This document shows, one piece after another, positions 10,032 through 18,703 of a stretch of 59,568 bases of DNA. This stretch comes from Bacteroidota bacterium. GTDB taxonomy: Bacteria; Bacteroidota; Ignavibacteria; SZUA-365. A program made the translations under genes and the position numbers. Positions within the stretch are counted from its first letter, which is position 1. Each line of letters starts with the position of its first letter. The stretch covers positions 1 to 59,568 of the forward strand of contig JACZJN010000115.1 of NCBI GenBank assembly GCA_014860565.1, written 5' to 3'. Under the pieces are notes generated by a model that was not told the origin of the DNA, searched no databases, and worked only from the letters and a program-made list of their open reading frames with translations.

Positions 10032-10904
10032 TCACCTGTCACCTGCATGCGTCGATCCTGAAGCGTTGTACACTGTCGGGGCTTCAGCGAGGATCATGCC
10101 CTGGATCGCAAGGAAATGCAATGACAGCAGGGGAGCGGGTCGAGGCGGTTTCATTCCCTCCGGCCAGAGCAGCTCGCCGGGCCAATGAACGGTGTAAGCG
10201 CCAGGATTGCGGAGGACGATTGTCAATAGCTGTCCGGGATCGGCATTCCTGAAACTGACTTCGGTGGGACCTTCTATCCTTACATCGATGACGTTCGATG
10301 ACTTCCAGTCTATCACCATTTCCCCGCTCCCCTTCAGCTGTGCGGCATCCGCGAACATTCGGCGACTCGTTCGGACCTGTCCCGCAACGTTGAGCATGGT
10401 GAAATCCGGCGAACGGTCCAGTGTTAAGTCCACCTGGGGGCTGTCGCCACCGGCGGCGGCGCCGCCGTGATGGAAGGTGAAATGATCGTAGGCCCAGCTC
10501 ATGGACACGCCCTGTCCGTCATTGCGGTCAATCGCCGTTTTCATGCGACGGACGAAGGCGCCGCGCGCGGTGCGCACATCGAGGTTGTGTTCGAACCAGC
10601 CGTGATAGTCGTTTTCGAAATTCAGCCATATTCCCCCGGACGTCGTGTCGAGTCCCAGCGGATTCCAGCCGAGGTAACTTACGTCGTTCGCCGCCCCGCG
10701 CTCCCCTTCCCCGTCGTACCGTCGGAGAAAGAAGCCGAAAGCCGGCGTCTCACCCGCGACCGGCGAGAAAAGGAACGGGTACCGGTTGTGCATGCGCCGC
10801 TGCCGCATGCCGGATGCCATTTCCTCCCCGGTCTCCTGACCGTGAGTATTGCCGACCCAGAGCAGGGCGAGCAGAAGAACAGCGGCGAGGCAGCGGGCAG
10901 GCAT
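10032..10904 (-). CDS. Exported beta-domain protein with GWNPLG motif; C-terminal half resembles phage tail-type beta-sandwich
   Basis: This 290-residue protein has a signal peptide (about 1-22, ending THGQ) and no T9SS domain. The central YLGWNPLG...NLDVR block recurs in the exported protein at 38128-39078, so the two are distant paralogues. The C-terminal part (GEMVIDW...IEGPTEVSFRN...TIVLRNPGAYTVHWPGE) has the rhythm of beta-domains in phage tail or fibre proteins, where a strand pair ends in TW(P)xxxxWPxG. Its ATG abuts the TAA of the upstream gene with no gap, and its own stop lies 3 nt before the next start, so it sits inside a coupled cluster. Function unknown; a surface or capping role is a guess. 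Confidence 0.75.
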   Translation of the reverse strand: MPARCLAAVLLLALLWVGNTHGQETGEEMASGMRQRRMHNRYPFLFSPVAGETPAFGFFLRRYDGEGERGAANDVSYLGWNPLGLDTTSGGIWLNFENDYHGWFEHNLDVRTARGAFVRRMKTAIDRNDGQGVSMSWAYDHFTFHHGGAAAGGDSPQVDLTLDRSPDFTMLNVAGQVRTSRRMFADAAQLKGSGEMVIDWKSSNVIDVRIEGPTEVSFRNADPGQLLTIVLRNPGAYTVHWPGELLWPEGMKPPRPAPLLSLHFLAIQGMILAEAPTVYNASGSTHAGDR

Positions 10905-13352
10905 TTATTGAATCCTGATCGTGCATGGAGAAAGCAGGTAGATCCAGTACCCCCGTCCCGGCCGAATTTCCGACGGCGTCTGGTAGGCGCCGCCGACGTA
11001 CTCGTACATCGTTCCGGGCAGTATCGCCCCGGGCGGCGTCGTCGTCACCTGGCTCACCGGTACTGTTCTGCTGATGGACCCGAGGAGAACCCAGCGTCCG
11101 CCGTCGGGGACGGTGACCTGCGCCGACGTAAGCGGTTGTCCGGAGAGAAAGGCGGAAGCAGGCGATATGAAATACGCCCAGTATCCATGCCCGTTCACGA
11201 GCGTCGATGCCGCCTGATACGCACTCGTGGTGAATGACCAGAGCGATCCGCCGAGGGCCTGCGGGAACCAGAGCGAGGGATAGGGACGGGCAGTCTGGAA
11301 CGGCAGCGAGACGATATTCCAACCGGCTTCGTATGGAACGACGAAGGGACGGTCATAGCGGCCGAAGCGGGCGGATGGCCGTCCACCCGCGAGCGTGAAG
11401 GCGCCTCCGACGATCACACCGCTGTCGCTCGGTGCGATGGCATGGATCGTCGTGTCGGTGCCTGTGCCGGACGAAAGCCAGAGCTGTCCGTTCCAGAATG
11501 CCAGGTTGCCCGATGCGGCACTGCCTGCGAAGTGGAAGTCCCCACCGACGGCAAGCAGCGAATCGTAGCGCGCCAACGCGAGCACGGGACCGTCGACGCT
11601 GCTGCCGAACGCATTCCAGGCGCTGCCATTCCAGGCCGCGATGAAGGAGTGGCTCTGGTTGTCGAGGACGGTGAAACGGCCTCCGACATACAGCAGTGTA
11701 TCCGTCGAACACAATGCCTGTATCATTCCATTGCAACCGCTGCTGATCGAGGTCCAGCCGTTGCCATTCCATCGTGCGATGTTCTGCGCTGGAATCCCGC
11801 CTGCGTGGGTAAACGACCCACCGGCGAAAAGTGCGTTCTTATGTGTCGCGAGAGTAAACACGCGACCGTTCGTGCCGCCGCTGAAGGCTGCCCAGCCAGT
11901 GCCGGTCCATCGCGCGACATGATTCACCGTCACACCGCCAGCAGAAGTGAATAATCCCCCTGCGATGACTTCCCCGTTGAATTCGATCAGCGCGTCGACG
12001 GCGTTGTCCATGCCGCCGCCCACGGCAGCCCAGGCGCTGCCGTTCCATTGGGCGATGCGGTTAACGGTCGTCGTGTCAGAGTGGGTGAACGCCCCACCCG
12101 CGTACAACGCGCCGTTGGATACATGGAGCGTGAAGACACTGGCGTTGAAACCGGCGCCCAGCGAATGCCAGCGCATTCCGTCCCAGCGGGCGACATAGGC
12201 TGCATCAACGCCTCCGATGGACAGGAAATCACCACCGACAAACACTGAAGTATCAGTCATGGCGATGGTGCGAATCGCTGCATTGGCACCGAGTCCCAGC
12301 GGCTGCCAGGTATCGAATTTCAGAATTGTGATTCCGCACATCCGGTAACCGCCGGCGCGCAGAAAGTTGCCTCCCATGATGACGGTCCCGCTGTCCGCGA
12401 CCAGAGCGTGTACAGTAGCAGTCGCACCGCTGTCGATCATGGTCCACGTACTTCCGGTCCATGCCGCGACATGGGCGAACGGTGCACCACCCACAGTTGT
12501 AAATGAGCCTCCGGCGATGACCAGATTGTTCAACGTGGCCAGGGCCAGCACTTCGTTGTTGGTTCCTCCCGCGAATTCCTGCCAGATATTGCCGTTCCAC
12601 TCCGCCAGGTAGCGCGCCCCGGAGAGCGGCGGGAGATAAAATGAACCTCCCGCCAGGACCTGTTGTCCGTTGACCAACAACGACCGGACGGTTCCGGAAA
12701 GATTCGTCCCGAGGGGCTGCCATTGAACACCGTTCCATCTCGAAACGCCTCCAGCGAGTGCTCCGCCAACATAGAGCGCAGTGTCAGTTGCGACGAGGCA
12801 CCGTACTGCACCGTTTGTCCCTGTCGCGAAGGCGTTCCACTGGCCGTCCTTGTACTTGCCGATATTGTTCACCGTGTTGCCGCCGCCGAGAGCGAAGAAT
12901 CCTCCGATAACGAGACTGTCGCGCCAGGATGCCAGTGCATACACCGTGCCCACGACGCCGGTGCCCAGCGCGCTCCAGTTCGCACCGTTCCATTCCGCTA
13001 TCCCCTTGACAAGAATCCCGCCCGCACGCATGAACGCGCCGCCCGCATACACGGTGTTCGCGGTCACGTGCAGGGCGAACACCGTGCTGTCGCAGCCGCT
13101 GCCGAGTGCTGACCAGTTGCTGCCATCCCAGTGAGCGATATTCTTTGCGAAGATTCCACCGGCCATGGTGAATTCGCCGCCGATGAAAATTTCGTGCCCC
13201 CGCCGCGCGACGGCATGCACGGTGCCGTTCGTTCCGGGGAACGCGTAACCATCCGCCCAGCCGACGTCAAGACTCTGTGCCATGAGCCCACCACTCCCGC
13301 ATGCAAAGACGAGGAGCAGAACAGCGAGAAACCGGGACACGTGCTCCCTCAT
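10905..13352 (-). CDS. Exported 14-repeat propeller-like protein ending in a two-lobed GWNxVSLP domain
   Basis: This 815-residue protein has a signal peptide (1-26, ending LMAQ). Residues about 30-665 consist of about 14 degenerate repeats of roughly 45 residues with the pattern VxALxxxxxxVxxGGxFxxAGGxxxxxIAxWNGxxWxxLGxG, typical of Kelch-like or delta-60-like bacterial propellers. Instead of a T9SS domain, the protein ends in two lobes, GWNIVSLP...GHGYWAYF and a second lobe ending in GRGYWIYLLS; the same module recurs in three other genes here. The ATG overlaps the preceding TGA (ATGA). A surface-exposed ligand-binding or structural role is inferred. How it is exported or anchored without a T9SS tail is unclear. 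Confidence 0.85.
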   Translation of the reverse strand: MREHVSRFLAVLLLVFACGSGGLMAQSLDVGWADGYAFPGTNGTVHAVARRGHEIFIGGEFTMAGGIFAKNIAHWDGSNWSALGSGCDSTVFALHVTANTVYAGGAFMRAGGILVKGIAEWNGANWSALGTGVVGTVYALASWRDSLVIGGFFALGGGNTVNNIGKYKDGQWNAFATGTNGAVRCLVATDTALYVGGALAGGVSRWNGVQWQPLGTNLSGTVRSLLVNGQQVLAGGSFYLPPLSGARYLAEWNGNIWQEFAGGTNNEVLALATLNNLVIAGGSFTTVGGAPFAHVAAWTGSTWTMIDSGATATVHALVADSGTVIMGGNFLRAGGYRMCGITILKFDTWQPLGLGANAAIRTIAMTDTSVFVGGDFLSIGGVDAAYVARWDGMRWHSLGAGFNASVFTLHVSNGALYAGGAFTHSDTTTVNRIAQWNGSAWAAVGGGMDNAVDALIEFNGEVIAGGLFTSAGGVTVNHVARWTGTGWAAFSGGTNGRVFTLATHKNALFAGGSFTHAGGIPAQNIARWNGNGWTSISSGCNGMIQALCSTDTLLYVGGRFTVLDNQSHSFIAAWNGSAWNAFGSSVDGPVLALARYDSLLAVGGDFHFAGSAASGNLAFWNGQLWLSSGTGTDTTIHAIAPSDSGVIVGGAFTLAGGRPSARFGRYDRPFVVPYEAGWNIVSLPFQTARPYPSLWFPQALGGSLWSFTTSAYQAASTLVNGHGYWAYFISPASAFLSGQPLTSAQVTVPDGGRWVLLGSISRTVPVSQVTTTPPGAILPGTMYEYVGGAYQTPSEIRPGRGYWIYLLSPCTIRIQ

Positions 13353-14866
13353 TGCATATACATCATTTTCCGCGTGAAGCGTGTGCTCGCGGTATACAGA
13401 GTATACACATAGACGCCGGAGGGGAGGTGTTCTCCTGACTCACTCGTCGCATCCCAGTTGACGACATGACGGCCGGCCTCCGCATATCCCGAATAAAGGG
13501 TCCTGATTTCCTCTCCTAGCAGGTTGTACACCACGAGGCGGATGTTGCCACCCGACGGCAGATGGAATTGAATGCGCGTCGTGGGATTGAACGGGTTCGG
13601 ATAATTCTGACTGAGCTCGTAGGTTGGCAGTGTACGCACTTCCTCGACAGGGTTTGGGGAGCCATAGACGATCGAGGCTTCGATGTCCGTCACCGCACCG
13701 TTGCTTTCATCCGCCACGATGAGTTTATGGAAGCTCACCTGCAACGGATTCCCGATATCGAAATTCATTTCGATCACGATGCGGTCCCCGGGAGTAACGA
13801 CGCTCGCACCCGAGAGGTCGGCGGCGATGATGCGGAGGATATTGTTCGAGAAGCCCTTCGAACCCGGTCCCCAGATCGTGTTGACTTTCGCAGTATCGGG
13901 CACGATGGGAATATTGCTCAACTCGAGTTGAATACCCTTGACGTTGACAGTGTTTTCAAGGCGCACTTCCACGCCTTTTTTCGTGATGTACACCGTAACT
14001 TTCGCCTTGGGGGCATTGAAGGCAACAGCGCGGGCATGGGAATCGGCAGTCTGTCCCTGGATGCGCAGGCGCGTTCCATTAGGATATTGTCCATCAAGTA
14101 TGATCTGTTGTGTCATGGCAAGGTCCTTTACGTCTATCGTCCCGTCACCAGCCGGCCAGGGCGCGATGTCGGCGCGAGTGAATGTCTCTCCCGAATACGT
14201 CGACTTGCCGAGAATGACGTGCATGACATCGAGGAGGTCGTTGATGTTCACATCGTCGTCGTAGTTGACGTCTCCCTTCTGAACGGTATTGGTTAGTGCC
14301 AGTGTTTGCCCGGAGCCGGCCGTGAGCATAGCATCTACTCCCCCGGCAAGCGATCCGATGACGTCATAGATCTCCAGCACCGTGCTATTGTCGCCGGCGC
14401 TGCCGATGTCGACTGCATCGTAGGTGAATCGCACGAGTCCGTGCTGAATGCCCGCCATGAGTTCCGCGTCTTCCTGGCCGAGAATAACCACCGAAACGGT
14501 GTCGTTTGTACCGAGGTCAGGGAGAATGCTGCTGCGCTTGATTTCCCACATACACAGCCAGCGGGGATCCTGCGCGAGCAGTGGATCGAGTTGCACGCCC
14601 GTAATGCGGATCTTCCCATTGGCATTGCGTATACGAAATTGCAGTGCTTTGAGGGGTGCGCCGTCGTACGCGTACAGACCGACACTGTCGAGGAAGCCTG
14701 AGGTATTATCAAGACAGGTACGTTCGGTGGTTGCGAAACCGACGATTCCACCCTGATCGCCATTGATAGATACCGGTGGGGAAGCCAGCACTCTGATGGC
14801 TCCAGCGAGAATGCACAGCATTGCAGCTGCAGGAACCACGAGGCGATGAAAGAATGTGCTCTTCAT
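13349..14866 (-). CDS. Exported dockerin-type / cohesin-like protein with T9SS sorting domain
   Basis: The 505-residue protein starts with a signal peptide (about 1-29) and a good GGAG site 8 nt before ATG. Residues about 35-190 are a cohesin-like beta-sandwich (APLKALQFRI). Residues about 198-245 hold a dockerin-like Ca-binding pair: KGDVNYDDDVNINDLLDVM, then DIAPWPAGDGTIDVKDLA. A second cohesin-like domain follows (about 265-395), then a T9SS type A tail (LSQNYPNPFNPTTRIQF to LPSGVYVYTL). The protein at 16389-18644 has the same core order, so they are paralogues. Having both cohesin-like and dockerin-like units suggests self-assembly or intramolecular pairing at the surface; this is inference. 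Confidence 0.88.
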   Translation of the reverse strand: MKSTFFHRLVVPAAAMLCILAGAIRVLASPPVSINGDQGGIVGFATTERTCLDNTSGFLDSVGLYAYDGAPLKALQFRIRNANGKIRITGVQLDPLLAQDPRWLCMWEIKRSSILPDLGTNDTVSVVILGQEDAELMAGIQHGLVRFTYDAVDIGSAGDNSTVLEIYDVIGSLAGGVDAMLTAGSGQTLALTNTVQKGDVNYDDDVNINDLLDVMHVILGKSTYSGETFTRADIAPWPAGDGTIDVKDLAMTQQIILDGQYPNGTRLRIQGQTADSHARAVAFNAPKAKVTVYITKKGVEVRLENTVNVKGIQLELSNIPIVPDTAKVNTIWGPGSKGFSNNILRIIAADLSGASVVTPGDRIVIEMNFDIGNPLQVSFHKLIVADESNGAVTDIEASIVYGSPNPVEEVRTLPTYELSQNYPNPFNPTTRIQFHLPSGGNIRLVVYNLLGEEIRTLYSGYAEAGRHVVNWDATSESGEHLPSGVYVYTLYTASTRFTRKMMYMQ

Positions 14867-14912
14867 GTGTCAGCTCCAGAGATTGAATCGTGCGAGGATA
14901 GAATGCGCTGCA

Positions 14913-15440
14913 TCAGCGCCGAATGATGATGAGGAAGCGGCTTTGCTCACGTCCTTCGAGCATGATCTCATGCGTCGAGCGCATGTCGCAGACAAGCTTC
15001 GATCCGTCGGCAGTGCGTATTTCAGCTTCAGAATATTGTACGTACGCCAGTGCCGGATTCCACTTGACACGCATCGGATACCCGTCATTCATCGGCTGGC
15101 AGTGCACGACGAAGGTATCGACATCTGCGGTTGTGATGCCGCGGATATCGCGGTAGGCGCCGGTAGAGGGCTTACGCGGGTAACCTGGCGGGTCGAAGAA
15201 GCGGACGTCGAACACTTGGTCGATGGGGACGGGCGGAACCGGCGATTCTCGGAGAGGGAAGTCAAAATCCGGCGTCGCCTCGGCGTGGTGTCCGAGCACA
15301 AGTGCGTTGCGGAGTTCATTGGAATCAGTGACTGTGACGACGAGCGAGTCCGCAAGTTCCTGCGCTTCGGCATGTAGCGGGAATGCCAGCCCGGCGGCGA
15401 CAACGATGATTCCGAGGAGATGTCGATACGCCATGCTCAT
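14913..15440 (-). CDS. Small exported protein made of one unnamed PPxPP-FDxR domain
   Basis: The 175-residue protein has a signal peptide (about 1-26, ending AEAQ). The rest is a single copy of a domain also seen in the genes at 15437, 16389, 28662 and 29790. Its marks are a proline stretch (PVPPVP), then FDVRF, a RDIRG-type turn, VDTFVV, MRVKW and a C-terminal IIIR strand. There is no T9SS tail, so it may be periplasmic or held by a partner. Its ATG overlaps the upstream stop (ATGA at 15440-15437), which indicates translational coupling with the T9SS protein before it. A second ATG two codons in (15434) is also possible. Function unknown. Confidence 0.8.
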   Translation of the reverse strand: MSMAYRHLLGIIVVAAGLAFPLHAEAQELADSLVVTVTDSNELRNALVLGHHAEATPDFDFPLRESPVPPVPIDQVFDVRFFDPPGYPRKPSTGAYRDIRGITTADVDTFVVHCQPMNDGYPMRVKWNPALAYVQYSEAEIRTADGSKLVCDMRSTHEIMLEGREQSRFLIIIRR

Positions 15441-16294
15441 CGCACCACGATCATCGTGCGGGTGATCGTCGTCGTGCCAGCCTGCAGTACGGCAAGATAT
15501 GCGCCACCGGAAAGTCCGGCTGCATCGAAGCGGACGAAATGCGTTCCGGGATCGCTCTCCGCATTCGTCAGGAGTGCGACTTCCTCACCGAGAATATTGT
15601 GTACCGCGAGGCGGACAGGCATGCGTTCGGCGAGCGAGTAGGAAATCGTCGTCATCGCGCTGCCCGTGCGGCTTCCACTGCCGAAGGGATTCGGATAATT
15701 CTGCGCAAGGGCGATAGCGGCGGGCGCATCGGTATGTCCGACCGACACAAGGCGGGCACCTTGCTTGATGATGATGACCGTCGGTTGTCCGAGAGGCGGA
15801 ATGGTTACGCTGGTATCGCTGAGCATATCGAGCGTCGGCCAGTCACTGCCTGACTGCGGTTTGATCGTCCATGCGCCGGCGTAATCGGAAAGATTCTGCG
15901 GCCAGGAAATCAGCACCGGTGTGGTTTCCAGTAGTTCCCCGCTGAAGCGGATGCGAAACGAATCGAGCTGTGCCGGATCAAGATAGCCGCGGAAATCCCT
16001 GTTCGTCCCGGTACCGAGTCCGGTCGGGAAGGCGGAGACGCGCCCGGGAAGGGATATCATGCGCGCGTCGAACGGAAATGGAGGCGGCGGAAGGGGCGGC
16101 ATCATGCCTTCCTGGAATTCCTTGAAGCTCTCGTCGCTGTCGATGCCGATCGTATTTCCGGGATTGACGCCGATGAAGAGCGTGTCGCCGATCGTTCCGC
16201 AGCGCACGAAGATCGGCACCTTGAACGAGACCTGTGCCGTAGCGGATGCGGACAGGGCAACGGTAATCAGAAAGAGAAGCACAAAGCGTTGCAT
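15437..16294 (-). CDS. Small exported PPxPP-FDxR domain protein with T9SS sorting domain
   Basis: The 285-residue protein starts at ATG 16294, chosen because MQRFVLLFLITVALSASATAQ is a clean signal peptide with an AGGAA site just before it; an open frame extends upstream to 16381. Residues about 22-175 form the unnamed domain: GIDSDESF, a PPLPPPPF proline run, FDARM, FRGYL, LDSFRIRF, ISWPQNL, WTIKPQSG, TSVTIPP, VIIIKQGA. Residues about 200-285 are a T9SS type A tail (LAQNYPNPFGSGSRTG). It resembles the N-terminal third of the 16389-18644 protein. The downstream small gene overlaps its stop by 4 nt. Surface location is likely; function unknown. Confidence 0.85.
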   Translation of the reverse strand: MQRFVLLFLITVALSASATAQVSFKVPIFVRCGTIGDTLFIGVNPGNTIGIDSDESFKEFQEGMMPPLPPPPFPFDARMISLPGRVSAFPTGLGTGTNRDFRGYLDPAQLDSFRIRFSGELLETTPVLISWPQNLSDYAGAWTIKPQSGSDWPTLDMLSDTSVTIPPLGQPTVIIIKQGARLVSVGHTDAPAAIALAQNYPNPFGSGSRTGSAMTTISYSLAERMPVRLAVHNILGEEVALLTNAESDPGTHFVRFDAAGLSGGAYLAVLQAGTTTITRTMIVVR

Positions 16295-16334
16295 GGGTTC
16301 CTCGTATGTGAGCATTTGATAAAGATCGATTCCT

Positions 16335-16374
16335 GCGCCGATCCCGCACGCCTTTCGACGCGCGGGATCGGTGC
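16335..16374 (-). terminator. Strong hairpin after the 16389 gene, no U-tract
   Basis: A 13-bp stem (16335-16347 with 16362-16374, one G-T pair) with a 14-nt loop begins 14 nt past the stop of the gene at 16389. No run of T follows on the minus strand. It may slow transcription or protect the 3' end of the upstream message rather than being a classic intrinsic terminator. Confidence 0.55.
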
Positions 16375-16388
16375 GGAACAACTGGATA

Positions 16389-18644
16389 TTATTTGGACAG
16401 TGTCATGCTGCGCACGGCGGAGAAGCTGCCGGCGCTCAGACGGTAGAAATACACACCGGAAGCAACCGCTGCACCGGTGGCATTGAGGCCGTCCCAGGTG
16501 ATCGTGTGCTGACCCGCTGCGACGCCGCCGGAAAGCAGAGTGCGCACTTCCTCACCGATGCTGTTGTAGATGCTCAGGCGAACAGGCATCGACTCGGGCA
16601 CGGTGAAGCTGATCTCGGTGCTGGGATTGAAGGGATTCGGGAAGTTCTGCGCGAGGTCGAATACGCCAGCAACAGCATTGCCCTTCTTGACGAGGATGAC
16701 GTTGACGTCCATCGCGCGGTTCTGCGCATCAGCGACGGTCACGTTCGAGGCGCTGAGTTTCTCAAGGTTAATGGCGGAGGCTGCAAGACTGAACAGCTGG
16801 CCATTCTCGACACCGTTTGCATTGTAGAAAAGCACACGGCCGTTGCGACCGATAAGCACGGTACCGTTCGTGGTCGACGCGGTCTCGATGCCGGCTCCCA
16901 TGAGATCGAACTGCACGCCCTTGACGGCGACATTGGCATCGATGGACGCATCAATACGGCTCCCGTCGACGTTGATGTACAGCGTGGCACGCGTGGCGGA
17001 CTTGCTGACGGAATTTCCGCTCCCCGTGAAGGGCAGCGGCGTACCGTCGGGAAATTCGCCATTGAGAATCATCTGCTGCAGGAGAGCAACGTCGGTTGCG
17101 TCAAGGTTCCCGTCACCGAGAGGCCACGGAGCGACGTCGGAGCGGATGAATTCACTGCCCTGCAGCGTGATACGATCGAGGATATGATCAATGACCTGAA
17201 GAAGATCGAGGATGTCGACGAAGCCGTCAGCGTTGGCGTCGCCCTTCTGACCGACACCGAGATCGGTGATGGCGATCTGCTGGGGATTTGCTATGCAGGT
17301 CGTCACCATCGCCGGATGACCGAGAGAAGTGGAACCGATGATTTCTGCGAGTTCCATCGTAGTGCTGGCGTCCAACGGGGTGTTGGTGGTTGAGTACTGG
17401 AAGTACGCGATGTCCGCCGGGTAAGTGTCGCTGGCTTTGATGGAGTCAGACACGCCGAGGATGACAAGACGGATGGTGTCGATGGAGGCAAACGTGAGCG
17501 GGTCCACAGGACCGTGACCTATTTCGTATTGGAAGATCCACTTTGCGGGATCGGAGACACGGTCACCGCGGCTGACGGAATTCAGACGGCTGGTTGAACC
17601 GTTGATGATGCGGAACTGCAGTGCGCGCAGGGGCTCGCCCGCATAACTCTGGAGCTGCACCGTGTCTTTCAGACCGGTCTGCGCATCACCCACGTTCTGT
17701 CCTGGGCTGCGAAAGCACAGTTCACCACCCTGCGAGTTGCCGGTACCCGTCACGTTCACTGTCGTGGGAGATCCCGGCGCGTTGTGGGTGAACTGGAGCG
17801 TGGCGGTCTGGGCTCCACCAGCGATCGGAGCAAACTGCACCTGGATGGTCGTGCTGCTGCCAGCCGCGATCGTGATCGGCAGCGTCGGAGCGGTGACATA
17901 GGAGAAATCGGTGCCGGTGAACGTATTACTGATCGCCGTGATGTTCAGCGGAGTGCTCAGACCAGTGTTGGTGATGGTGAGCGTCTGCGTCGCGGTGATG
18001 CCGGTCGCGACATTACCAAACGCCAGAGGATTCGGCGAGGCCGAGAAATTCACGGGGCTCGGCTGGAAGGCGCCAACCTTGATGATGATCACGTCGACGG
18101 CAGAACCGCTGTTCGGAGCGGGAATCGTCACACTGGTGTTGGCAATCATGTCGGTGGTCGGGAAAAGGGAACCCGAGCGCGGCTTGATCGTCCACGTCGT
18201 GCCGTACGAAGCGAGGTCATTCGGCCAGCTGATCGTTGCACCTGTCACATCGAAATTGTCGCCGACGATGCGGACCATGAATGAGTCAACCTGGGTCGAG
18301 CTGAAGTAATTGCGGAAGTCCATGTACGCTCCCGTCGAACCGAGGCCGTCGGGAAGTGTCGACACGCGGCCGGGGACGGTGCGGAAGGTCCAGTCCATCG
18401 TCGCGACGGAAGGCGGGGGGGGCGGAGCGGCCTGTTCCTGGAAGCTGCCGAAGAGAGGATCGCTGTCGAGTCCGACGCTGTTGTCGAGGCTGCCGCCGGG
18501 GCCGTCGCCGTTCACGCCAAGCGGACGCGCGATGGTCGTGGATCCGCTCGTGATCGTGATCAGTTTCTGGAAGCTCACCTGCGCGAACACCGCCGGTGCC
18601 GCGACAAAGAGCATCAGAAAAAAGGCAATGTATTTCGTCTTCAT
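16389..18644 (-). CDS. Exported dockerin-type protein with PPxPP-FDxR, HYDIN-like and T9SS domains
   Basis: The 751-residue protein starts at ATG 18644, where MKTKYIAFFLMLFVAAPAVFA forms a signal peptide after an AGGAG site; the frame is open up to 18704 but that extension would bury the signal. Order: PPxPP-FDxR unnamed domain (about 22-185), one HYDIN/choice-of-anchor-D repeat (SPNPLAFGNVATGITATQTL, about 190-290), cohesin-like domain (about 300-450), dockerin-like pair (KGDANADGFVDILDLLQVI, then DVAPWPLGDGNLDATDVALL, about 455-510), second cohesin-like part, and a T9SS tail (LAQNFPNPFNPSTEISF to VASGVYFYRL). It is a paralogue of the 13349 gene with extra N-terminal modules. A surface structural role is inferred. 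Confidence 0.88.
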   Translation of the reverse strand: MKTKYIAFFLMLFVAAPAVFAQVSFQKLITITSGSTTIARPLGVNGDGPGGSLDNSVGLDSDPLFGSFQEQAAPPPPPSVATMDWTFRTVPGRVSTLPDGLGSTGAYMDFRNYFSSTQVDSFMVRIVGDNFDVTGATISWPNDLASYGTTWTIKPRSGSLFPTTDMIANTSVTIPAPNSGSAVDVIIIKVGAFQPSPVNFSASPNPLAFGNVATGITATQTLTITNTGLSTPLNITAISNTFTGTDFSYVTAPTLPITIAAGSSTTIQVQFAPIAGGAQTATLQFTHNAPGSPTTVNVTGTGNSQGGELCFRSPGQNVGDAQTGLKDTVQLQSYAGEPLRALQFRIINGSTSRLNSVSRGDRVSDPAKWIFQYEIGHGPVDPLTFASIDTIRLVILGVSDSIKASDTYPADIAYFQYSTTNTPLDASTTMELAEIIGSTSLGHPAMVTTCIANPQQIAITDLGVGQKGDANADGFVDILDLLQVIDHILDRITLQGSEFIRSDVAPWPLGDGNLDATDVALLQQMILNGEFPDGTPLPFTGSGNSVSKSATRATLYINVDGSRIDASIDANVAVKGVQFDLMGAGIETASTTNGTVLIGRNGRVLFYNANGVENGQLFSLAASAINLEKLSASNVTVADAQNRAMDVNVILVKKGNAVAGVFDLAQNFPNPFNPSTEISFTVPESMPVRLSIYNSIGEEVRTLLSGGVAAGQHTITWDGLNATGAAVASGVYFYRLSAGSFSAVRSMTLSK

Positions 18645-18703
18645 TTTAACAATATCTCCTGAGTACTTTTTTTCGGTTTTTGGAAAGAAATGGATCAGGG
18701 TCA

